DNA of 56,376 nucleotides from a virus, in the IMG/VR virus record IMGVR_UViG_3300009164_000093, positions 1-56,376 of that record; one strand, 5' to 3'. The notes beneath the pieces were generated by a model. The model did no database searches, was not told the origin of the DNA, and saw nothing but the letters and a program-made list of their open reading frames with translations. Positions 30,426 to 36,797 of this stretch are shown in pieces. The position numbers and the translations under genes are program-made. The first letter of the stretch is position 1. Each line of letters opens with the position of its first letter.

Positions 30426-31018
30426 AACAAGAACTAGACAAACTGTTGTGTGAAAAGTATCCAAAGATGATGGTTAACCGTAACCTTCACATGACCGAAA
30501 CTTGTATGTGTTGGGGATTCGAGTGTGGAGATGGTTGGTTCAATATCCTAGATCAGCTTATGGGTAATATTCAGCATCATATTGATTGGAAAGTAAAACA
30601 ACGTGAGTCTGCCATCAAGTATAATGAAATGGTAACTCAATGTCAAGCAGGTAACTTTGACCTGTTTGAAACAGATCATTTAAGTCTTAGTCAAGAATAC
30701 AAAGACAAGCGACTGGGGGAGATTATTGCCGGTGGACGCCGCGAACTGACAGAAACGGTTCCCCAAGTAACGCTGGATCAAGTTAAAGAAAAGTTTGGTA
30801 CTCTACGTTTTTACTACTCGGGCGGTGATGACTACATTAGCGGGCTTGTTAGCATGGCAGAATCAATGTCAGGCGTAATATGTGAATCGTGTGGTAATAC
30901 AGGTGAACGCAAAGGCGGAGGTTGGATTAAAACTATCTGCAAACCGTGTGAAGATAAACGTGCGGCAGAGTATGCTAGACAAACAGCAGAATACAAAAAA
31001 GAAAAGGAAACAAAATGA
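30422..31018 (+). CDS. phage protein with zinc-ribbon motif
   Basis: 198 residues. N-terminal half with [15 protein letters not shown], a conserved block of phage proteins of unknown role; then a [15 protein letters not shown] segment; near the C-terminus C-E-S-C-G-N-T-G then C-K-P-C, a C2-C2 zinc ribbon (about residues 157-183); basic helical tail. Overlaps clpP by 4 nt. Confidence 0.72.
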   Translation: MKQELDKLLCEKYPKMMVNRNLHMTETCMCWGFECGDGWFNILDQLMGNIQHHIDWKVKQRESAIKYNEMVTQCQAGNFDLFETDHLSLSQEYKDKRLGEIIAGGRRELTETVPQVTLDQVKEKFGTLRFYYSGGDDYISGLVSMAESMSGVICESCGNTGERKGGGWIKTICKPCEDKRAAEYARQTAEYKKEKETK

Positions 31019-31608
31019 GTTTAATTCCAATGGTCATTGAAAAGACCAGTTCAGGCGAACGTGCCTTTGACATTTACAGTCGTCTGCTTAACGAACGCAT
31101 TGTGTTCTTAAACGGTCCAGTAGACGATCATAGTGCTAATGTTATTGTAGCACAGTTCTTACATTTAGAAAGTAATGACAGCGAAAAAGACATTCACTTC
31201 TACGTCAACAGTCCGGGCGGAGTTGTCACAGCAGGTATGAGCATTTATGACACAATGCAATTTATTAAACCTAATATTTGTACATACGTTATGGGGCAAG
31301 CCTGTTCTATGGGTAGTTTACTTGCCCAGGCAGGGAGTGCCGGAAAACGCTATATGTTGCCCAACGCACGACATATGATTCATCAGCCATCAGGTGGCGC
31401 AGGCGGTCAAGCTACAGACATGGAAATCCAAGTAAGAGAGATCCTAAAAATGAAGAAATCTCTAACTGAAATCTATGTTAAGCACAACAGCAAGGGCAAA
31501 ACTTACGAAGATTTTTCTCGTGATATGGAACGTGATTTCTTTATGAGCGCAGAAGAAGCTCTAGAATACGGTCTAATTGACAAAGTTGTAGAGAATCGTC
31601 TGTCATAA
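31015..31608 (+). CDS. clpP: ATP-dependent Clp protease proteolytic subunit
   Basis: 197 residues, the length of bacterial ClpP without propeptide. Catalytic triad visible: S98 in [11 protein letters not shown]123 in M-I-H-Q-P-S-G-G, and D174 in [15 protein letters not shown] at 63-69 supplies the oxyanion hole. It forms tetradecamers fed by an unfoldase (ClpX/ClpA); no unfoldase is encoded in this window, so host ClpX or a distant phage gene would be the partner. Phage ClpP homologs may redirect host proteolysis or process virion proteins. Confidence 0.95.
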   Translation: MSLIPMVIEKTSSGERAFDIYSRLLNERIVFLNGPVDDHSANVIVAQFLHLESNDSEKDIHFYVNSPGGVVTAGMSIYDTMQFIKPNICTYVMGQACSMGSLLAQAGSAGKRYMLPNARHMIHQPSGGAGGQATDMEIQVREILKMKKSLTEIYVKHNSKGKTYEDFSRDMERDFFMSAEEALEYGLIDKVVENRLS

Positions 31609-31626
31609 GTCGATACTATGGTTCTG

Positions 31627-31654
31627 CTAAATAGTGCTATTAGCATCTATTTAG
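31627..31654 (+). promoter_or_regulatory. late-promoter-like box inside a hairpin at the ribosome site
   Basis: CTAAATAG (31627-31634) is perfectly complementary to CTATTTAG (31647-31654), which abuts the AGGAA ribosome site of the gene at 31667. The left arm contains TAAATA. A transcript starting about 6 nt after this box would lack the left arm and expose the ribosome site, while read-through RNA could mask it. Confidence 0.5.
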
Positions 31655-31666
31655 GAACGCAAAACC

Positions 31667-32752
31667 ATGGTAAAAACTTTTGATAACAAAGTAACAGTCG
31701 CTGAACTTGATCTACAGCACGGCGATCTCAGCGGAGACTTTATTGCCGGCGGAACAATCGCTAGATTTTCCAGCACAGGTATAAGCGATCAAGCAACTTC
31801 TACAACACTAACAATCACTGACGGTAAACTAACTGTTGACAGTATTGAAACCAAATCTGCCAAATTAGGCACAATTGAGGGCAATACTGTAATCCGCGGT
31901 GACGTTAAAGTGTATGGTATAATTGACGCGGGGTTTGTAAGAACTACAGAAATTATTACAAATCAACGTTATGAAAAGCAATATATTGAATTTGCTATGG
32001 ATAACGAGCAAGGTACCAACGTAGGTACAGGTTTGCTATGGCCAAGCCCGGGATACAACAAACAGTTTGTTTATCGTAATAATCCAGATCGGTTCTTCCT
32101 AAGTGAAACTGTTGACCTAGCGCCACAGCGTCAATTTATGATTGGTGGCAGTAGTGTTCTTAATCAAACTACCCTAGGCGGAAGTGTTACTGAAAGTAAC
32201 CTAAAGAATGTAGGAACACTACAAGCTCTAAATGTTAGCGGCAACGTTAACATTGGAGATATGGTTTTTTATGATGCTCAACAAGGTAAGTTTGCTGTGG
32301 GCAATTCAGAGCCCACGCATTTGTTCTCCGTGTACGATCTAGAAAGCGATACAGACTTCTACATCGAAGGCGATAAAGAAGGCCGTGCTAGAGTAGGTAC
32401 ATTTAATAATCGTCCAGTTGATATTGTAACTGATAACCAAGTTCGTATTAGCGTAGCAGAGCAAGGCGACATTACTCTTGGCAAAGAAGGCCGTGATAAC
32501 TCAATTACCCGTGTATACGGTAAGCTATCTGTAGGTATTAAAAATCCTGTTGAACAATTTGAAGTTGCTGGTAATATGCGTATTGCCGGGAAGTTGTTTG
32601 CCCAAGGAGACAATCCTCCAGGTGAAGGTCACTATAACAAAGGTGACGTTATTTGGAACACCAACCCAAGACCAAATGCGTTTATTGGTTGGGTATGCGT
32701 ACAAGGCGGATTTCCAGGTACATGGAAACCGTTCGGGCAGATATTTGAATAA
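31667..32752 (+). CDS. virion structural or tail-fibre-like protein
   Basis: 361 residues of repetitive beta-rich sequence (threonine, glycine, valine strands such as L-T-I-T-D-G-K-L-T-V-D-S-I-E-T-K). It includes P-T-H-L-F-S-V-Y-D and P-V-E-Q-F-E-V-A-G-N-M-R-I-A-G-K-L, patterns of trimeric tail-spike shafts where N-V-S-G-N-V-N-I-G-like repeats form rungs. Ends W-K-P-F-G-Q-I-F-E. Probably part of baseplate or fibre; exact place unknown. Confidence 0.72.
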   Translation: MVKTFDNKVTVAELDLQHGDLSGDFIAGGTIARFSSTGISDQATSTTLTITDGKLTVDSIETKSAKLGTIEGNTVIRGDVKVYGIIDAGFVRTTEIITNQRYEKQYIEFAMDNEQGTNVGTGLLWPSPGYNKQFVYRNNPDRFFLSETVDLAPQRQFMIGGSSVLNQTTLGGSVTESNLKNVGTLQALNVSGNVNIGDMVFYDAQQGKFAVGNSEPTHLFSVYDLESDTDFYIEGDKEGRARVGTFNNRPVDIVTDNQVRISVAEQGDITLGKEGRDNSITRVYGKLSVGIKNPVEQFEVAGNMRIAGKLFAQGDNPPGEGHYNKGDVIWNTNPRPNAFIGWVCVQGGFPGTWKPFGQIFE

Positions 32753-32772
32753 ACTACCGATAAAAGTTCCAG

Positions 32773-32807
32773 TGCTCCTATATTAAATATTTGCACTTAT
32801 GGGAGCA
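32773..32807 (+). promoter_or_regulatory. hairpin masking a ribosome site, with a TAAATA box in its loop
   Basis: TGCTCC (32773-32778) pairs with GGAGCA (32802-32807), which is the ribosome site of the gene at 32813. The loop carries TATTAAATA (TAAATA at 32784-32789). Transcripts from this box would start near 32795, without the left arm, leaving the ribosome site free. Confidence 0.52.
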
Positions 32808-32812
32808 ACATC

Positions 32813-33127
32813 ATGGACAAGAAACTTTCTCGCCACTTAAAAAATCTTAAACTATTTAATAATCAACGTAAAGCCTGGTTAATACTCAGCGCATTGGTAG
32901 TATTAGTAATTGGAAAAATTGTATTTGATCAAACAATTCTGGATTCTCATCATTACGTATGGGCAATGGTAGCTTTTGGTTTAACCATTTCGGTGACTTG
33001 GTGGTACTGGACAATGCGACTTATCCGCCAACTTATTGATCATCGTCAACAAGAATCTGAGATACTAGTTGACATTGTCAACTCAATTAAAGATATCAAA
33101 GAAGACGTAAAAAATCTACCGAAGTAG
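32813..33127 (+). CDS. two-pass membrane protein
   Basis: 104 residues. A basic N-terminus, membrane helices at about 22-40 and 48-68, then a coiled-coil-like charged C-terminus (L-I-D-H-R-Q-Q-E-S-E-I-L-V-D-I-V-N-S-I-K-D-I). The layout resembles small holin-like or membrane-effector proteins, but no lysis function can be assigned. Confidence 0.65.
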   Translation: MDKKLSRHLKNLKLFNNQRKAWLILSALVVLVIGKIVFDQTILDSHHYVWAMVAFGLTISVTWWYWTMRLIRQLIDHRQQESEILVDIVNSIKDIKEDVKNLPK

Positions 33128-33156
33128 TTGACACGATAAATAAAGATCTATACAAT
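33128..33156 (+). promoter_or_regulatory. sigma70-like promoter
   Basis: TTGACA (33128-33133), 17-nt spacer containing TAAATA, TACAAT (33151-33156). Predicted start near 33163 leaves an about 80-nt leader before ATG 33244, with an AAAGGAGA ribosome site. A possible second promoter use is the TAAATA at 33137. Confidence 0.7.
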
Positions 33157-33243
33157 AATTGTTAGCGGTCTTTTAACGTCATTCACCCCGCTTTATAAAT
33201 TCTGCATGTCGTCAAACTTGCTACCTTATAAAGGAGACTAGAG

Positions 33244-33750
33244 ATGGCAAATCTTCAACCCGTACAATACAAGTACACAAGCACTAAAGAATATCACGAC
33301 GCATTTCCCTGCGCCTATCGCCAATGGCGAGCTGATAGTCACTGTAATCTAAATCACGGCTATTCATTTAGCATGAAATTTTACTTTGGCACCAACGACC
33401 TAGATGTCCGCAATTGGGCGGCTGACTATGGTGGTTTAAAAGAACTAAAGAAAATCCTAGAAGACCAATTTGACCATACTACCTTGGTCAGTGCCGATGA
33501 TCCAGAATTAGAATTCTACAAAGAAATGGAACGCCGCAAGTTGGCTAAACTAACTATCCTTCCTGCTCTAGGTTGCGAAGCACTAAGCGACATGCTGTAC
33601 AAGTATGTCAATGGTGTTTACATTCCGGACATGTGGGGTGACGGTGAAAGCAAACGCCTTTGGTGCTATCGTGTAGAAGTACGTGAAACTCAAAGTAATA
33701 TGGCTTTCCGTGAAGGTCATCGTGAATGGAATGAAGACCTCTTTGCGTGA
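33244..33750 (+). CDS. divergent 6-pyruvoyl-tetrahydropterin synthase / QueD-like protein
   Basis: 168 residues. QueD/PTPS landmarks are arranged in order: H-C-N-L-N-H-G-Y-S-F at about 33-42 (zinc and substrate region, normally C-x4-HGH), D-Y-G-G-L-K-E-L-K-K at about 61-70, and F-D-H-T-T-L-V near 76-82 with D-D-P-E. QueD makes 6-carboxy-tetrahydropterin for queuosine or 7-deazaguanine DNA modification. HGH is replaced by HGY, so zinc binding may differ and activity is uncertain. No QueE or QueC gene is seen in the window. Confidence 0.65.
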   Translation: MANLQPVQYKYTSTKEYHDAFPCAYRQWRADSHCNLNHGYSFSMKFYFGTNDLDVRNWAADYGGLKELKKILEDQFDHTTLVSADDPELEFYKEMERRKLAKLTILPALGCEALSDMLYKYVNGVYIPDMWGDGESKRLWCYRVEVRETQSNMAFREGHREWNEDLFA

Positions 33751-33973
33751 ACTGTTTGATCGCTGGATTGAATGGGTTGCTACTGTATCATTTTTATGTT
33801 CAGTAGCACTGACCTCGCTTAACTATTACCCAGAGTATTTGTATCTAAGTTTGTTTACAAATTTACTTTGGTTAATAGTAGGCATGGTTTGGCGCAAGTG
33901 GTCTTTAATCTTTGTTGAAGCTGTAGTATGTGTAATGTATACTATAGGAATAATCAAATACTGGATTACCTAA
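33731..33973 (+). CDS. small membrane protein
   Basis: 80 residues from the ATG overlapping the previous gene by 20 nt (a GTG further upstream would give a less likely charged start). Two or three hydrophobic segments (about 15-30, 36-50, 56-76). Overlaps the next gene by 1 nt. Confidence 0.6.
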   Translation: MKTSLRELFDRWIEWVATVSFLCSVALTSLNYYPEYLYLSLFTNLLWLIVGMVWRKWSLIFVEAVVCVMYTIGIIKYWIT

Positions 33974-34131
33974 TGAAAAGAGTTTGGCGACTGTGGGCTA
34001 AGGCCATTGGAGAAAAAGCAGGCAATACGGACAATGAAGCTGATCGTATTGCTTGCTTTCGTACCTTAATTGTGTTAATATATGTTATCACAAACTTTTT
34101 TATAATTGCAGGCGTTATAAGGCATTGGTAA
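33973..34131 (+). CDS. small single-pass membrane protein
   Basis: 52 residues with a basic amphipathic N-terminus and one hydrophobic helix at about 30-48. TAATG overlaps join it to both neighbours, implying tightly coupled translation. Function unknown. Confidence 0.6.
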   Translation: MKRVWRLWAKAIGEKAGNTDNEADRIACFRTLIVLIYVITNFFIIAGVIRHW

Positions 34132-35150
34132 TGGGCAAACTCGGATTCGCATGTAAATGGATCGATCATCCACATCAGACAGATGGAATTAAACCTACAG
34201 ACGATTGTAAGAAATACAATACAGGATCTACTACAGTAGCCTGGCTTGATCGACAAAGTCGCGATGTAGCTGAACAAAAACTTTGGGACCTAATGGTAGG
34301 CAATATTGAAGCTGTTCAAAAACTTGTAGGTAAGGTTAGCGAACTTGATGAGCCACTTCGTATGGTTCGTATTGGCAGTGATATTCTGCCTGTTTACACT
34401 CATGCTACGTATGCGTATTATTGGCAACGCCCCGATGTTATTTCATACGCTGAAAAAGCATTTGCAAGGGTGGGAGATATTGCTCGTGCTAACAATGTTC
34501 GATTATCTTTTCATCCTGGGCAGTTTACAGTTCTAGCATCTGAAAACGATGGAATTGTAGAGCGTTCAATTGAAGAATTTGAGTATCATGCCGACATGGC
34601 CCGTATGATGGGATATGGTAAAAAGTTTCAAGACTTTAAAATTAATGTACACATTAGTGGCAAACGAGGTCCAGACGGAATTCGTGCCGCTTATAAACGA
34701 TTAAGCCCAGAAGCTCGTAACTGTATTACTATCGAAAATGAAGAAAACTCTTGGGGATTAGATGATTGCCTTACTATTAGTGACTTGGTGCCTATCGTTC
34801 TTGATATTCATCACCATTGGATTAAAACAGGAGAGTACATCTCCCCCGTGGACCCCCGTGTTGATCGGGTGGTTCAGTCTTGGCGTGGTGTCCGGCCTAC
34901 TATGCATTATTCTATTAGCCGTGAAGATTATCTTGTGGATCATGACCTACTTTGCGCTCCCAACTATACAACTCTTTTAGAAAGCGGATACAAAAAGCAA
35001 AATCTCAGAGCACACTCTGACTTTTACTGGAATAAAGAAGTTAACGACTGGGCATTACAGTTCTTAAATACACATGACATCATGTGCGAGTCTAAGGCTA
35101 AAAACTTAGCCAGCTTTGCCCTTTACGATTATTACAGGAACAAATCATGA
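34131..35150 (+). CDS. uvsE: UV damage endonuclease (UvdE family)
   Basis: 339 residues from the ATG in a TAATG overlap. TIM-barrel UVDE features: G-F-A-C-K-W-I at 5-11, R-I-G-S-D-I-L-P at about 75-82, L-S-F-H-P-G-Q-F near 122-129, N-V-H-I-S-G-K near 170, I-E-N-E-E at about 196-200, L-D-I-H-H-H-W near 218-224, and H-Y-S near 257. UvdE nicks DNA 5' of UV photoproducts and other lesions. A phage copy would repair sunlight damage to its genome. Length is typical. Confidence 0.9.
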   Translation: MGKLGFACKWIDHPHQTDGIKPTDDCKKYNTGSTTVAWLDRQSRDVAEQKLWDLMVGNIEAVQKLVGKVSELDEPLRMVRIGSDILPVYTHATYAYYWQRPDVISYAEKAFARVGDIARANNVRLSFHPGQFTVLASENDGIVERSIEEFEYHADMARMMGYGKKFQDFKINVHISGKRGPDGIRAAYKRLSPEARNCITIENEENSWGLDDCLTISDLVPIVLDIHHHWIKTGEYISPVDPRVDRVVQSWRGVRPTMHYSISREDYLVDHDLLCAPNYTTLLESGYKKQNLRAHSDFYWNKEVNDWALQFLNTHDIMCESKAKNLASFALYDYYRNKS

Positions 35151-35314
35151 CAACCGTTATCCTCGAAGAAGATCCAGAGACCGGAGAGTTGATTATGCCC
35201 ATCCCGGACAACATGTGGAAAGAGTTAGGATGGGAAATCGGAGACACACTTGTTTGGGAAGTACATCCTGACAACACAATACATCTAACTAAAAAAGAAA
35301 GTACAACTAAATGA
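35147..35314 (+). CDS. small AbrB/SpoVT-like protein
   Basis: 55 residues in a 4-nt overlap with the UvdE gene. The E-E-D-P-E-T-G-E-L-I-M-P-I-P start and E-L-G-W-E-I-G-D-T-L-V-W-E-V core are typical of small phage proteins with the AbrB/SpoVT swapped-hairpin fold. Such folds usually bind DNA or act as antitoxins; no toxin partner is seen. Overlaps the next start by 4 nt. Confidence 0.72.
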   Translation: MTTVILEEDPETGELIMPIPDNMWKELGWEIGDTLVWEVHPDNTIHLTKKESTTK

Positions 35315-36093
35315 AAACAGTTTTTTATGCCTGGCTAACAGACGATTTTAAAAATACAATTATCGACTTTGATAATTTTGAAAAGAGCTTTAAACACTTT
35401 CATCCAGATGTAGATTTGGTAGTGTTTGATACAGCAGATATTAAAAAGCTGTTTTCAGAAAAGCCCTGGCTAAACCATTGTAACTGTAAAGCATCGTTTG
35501 CCAAGTTATTGTATAACGACTACGACTTAGTTGTTAACGTAGACGCAGACTTTTACTTTTTTGATCGTCTAACAGAATTGCTCGAAGGTGATTACGACAT
35601 TGCCGCGTGTGCTAATTTTAATGTAATTAATAACAACGTTGACATTGCTGGTGGAGAACTTAATGGACTTCCTATTCCTACAGTTGATCATCCTGTTTAT
35701 ATACAGGGTGGACTAATTGCTAGTCCTAATAAGAAGTTTTGGGATCAGTACGAGGAGTACAGCAGAATCTTATCAGACGACATGCGTATTAAAGAAAACG
35801 ATGTGTTGAATGTTATTTGGCACGGCGGATACGGATACAATACCAAAGTGCTAGATGGTTCTACAGATTTCAAGTCGCCAGACTTTAAACAGTATTACAA
35901 CTGTGCTAGCCTAGGCAGAGAAGCGCAGGCCGTGATAAAAGATGGAAAAGTCCATCTTGATGACAAAGTTATGAGAAGCTACCATGTTGCTCACGGCAAC
36001 AACGGACCTCAAGGTATTCGAAAACACCGGTTGAATGAACTGTTTAGACCTGAGGTAGTAAACTGGTTCAATTCAACGGTGAATACTAATTAA
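35311..36093 (+). CDS. GT-A type glycosyltransferase
   Basis: 260 residues. The D-x-D motif V-V-N-V-D-A-D-F-Y-F-F at about 74-84 and the acceptor-side Y-I-Q-G-G-L-I-A-S-P near 130-139 and K-E-N-D-V-L-N-V near 157 fit GT8-like or related retaining enzymes. It could decorate virion proteins, host envelope or DNA. Its last bases overlap the convergent minus-strand gene by 4 nt. Confidence 0.75.
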   Translation: MKTVFYAWLTDDFKNTIIDFDNFEKSFKHFHPDVDLVVFDTADIKKLFSEKPWLNHCNCKASFAKLLYNDYDLVVNVDADFYFFDRLTELLEGDYDIAACANFNVINNNVDIAGGELNGLPIPTVDHPVYIQGGLIASPNKKFWDQYEEYSRILSDDMRIKENDVLNVIWHGGYGYNTKVLDGSTDFKSPDFKQYYNCASLGREAQAVIKDGKVHLDDKVMRSYHVAHGNNGPQGIRKHRLNELFRPEVVNWFNSTVNTN

Positions 36094-36386
36094 GCCTTTT
36101 TAGCCTTAACAGTTTTTGCTTTAGCAGGTGCCTTTGGCTTAACGGCCTTAGGTGCCTTTTCTACTTTTGCCTTAGGCGCTCTAGGAGCACGTGGCTTCTT
36201 AGTAGGAGCAGTTCCCATATCAGAAGTTTCTAGATCTAACGCAACTGCCACGGCAACTGTGTTAACTTCTGCTGGCTTCTGTACTTCTTCTACAGGAGCT
36301 GGTTGTGCCTCAACTTTATAAGGTGGTGCTGGGGTTTCTGTTGCTACTTTAGAAGTACCAAAGAAGGACTTGATGAATTTGATCAT
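36090..36386 (-). CDS. histone-H1-like lysine/alanine/proline-rich protein
   Basis: 98 residues. A short hydrophobic N-terminus, an acidic proline-rich middle, then a C-terminal K/P/A-rich tail (about 62-98: P-T-K-K-P-R-A-P-R-A-P-K-A-K and P-K-A-P-A-K-A-K repeats) like histone H1 or AlgP tails. Likely binds DNA or another polyanion; the N-terminal half may target membrane or partner. Own ribosome site and a minus-strand TAAATA box upstream. Confidence 0.68.
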   Translation of the reverse strand: MIKFIKSFFGTSKVATETPAPPYKVEAQPAPVEEVQKPAEVNTVAVAVALDLETSDMGTAPTKKPRAPRAPKAKVEKAPKAVKPKAPAKAKTVKAKKA

Positions 36387-36413
36387 ATTAATGATTCCTT
36401 TTAATTAAACATA

Positions 36414-36419
36414 TATTTA
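36414..36419 (-). promoter_or_regulatory. TAAATA late-promoter-like box (minus strand)
   Basis: GTTAAATATA on the minus strand, 27 nt upstream of the H1-like gene's ATG, with an AAAGGAA ribosome site between. Its presence on the opposite strand supports TAAATA as a true signal. Confidence 0.5.
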
Positions 36420-36437
36420 ACACAATAAGTACCGTGT

Positions 36438-36725
36438 TTAAATTTTACTTATGTCAATATTACTGTTTACAGGCGCATCCCATATAAATCTACGCTCAAC
36501 GCCCTTTTTTTGAGCAAAGCGTTTTGAATCACAATTTTTACAAACATGAAAATAATGGTTGTTTAATCGCTTGGGATTCATACGTCCCCGCTCTCTTTCA
36601 AATAGATCGCTACAGCTATCGCATCGAAATATAACAACACAGTACTCTCTCCAATGCGTGTGTTCATGTCCTAGCGTACTCTTACGAGTGAAATATCTTT
36701 TACGTGTTTCAGTTTTCAAAAACAT
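36438..36725 (-). CDS. conserved phage zinc-finger protein
   Basis: 95 residues, basic. Two C-x2-C pairs (C35-C38, C62-C65) flank F-E-R-E-R-G-R-M-N-P-K-R-L-N-N, an arrangement seen in T4-like marine phage proteins of unknown role (recollection). The end W-D-A-P-V-N-S-N-I-D-I-S-K-I is also typical. The ATG is 4 nt after a minus-strand TAAATA box and has no ribosome site. Confidence 0.72.
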   Translation of the reverse strand: MFLKTETRKRYFTRKSTLGHEHTHWREYCVVIFRCDSCSDLFERERGRMNPKRLNNHYFHVCKNCDSKRFAQKKGVERRFIWDAPVNSNIDISKI

Positions 36726-36729
36726 AAGG

Positions 36730-36735
36730 TATTTA
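36730..36735 (-). promoter_or_regulatory. TAAATA box immediately before the zinc-finger gene (minus strand)
   Basis: On the minus strand GTAAATACCTT precedes the ATG, 4 nt from box to start codon. Leaderless geometry like 16217 and 20068. Confidence 0.45.
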
Positions 36736-36759
36736 CATTAAGATTACAAAACAGTTTGG

Positions 36760-36765
36760 TAAATA
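36760..36765 (+). promoter_or_regulatory. TAAATA box upstream of the giant fibre gene
   Basis: GGTAAATAAG 32 nt before ATG 36798. With the minus-strand box at 36730-36735 it forms a second divergent promoter pair. Confidence 0.45.
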
Positions 36766-36797
36766 AGATGAACAGCACTTATTGTGAGAGACTACAC

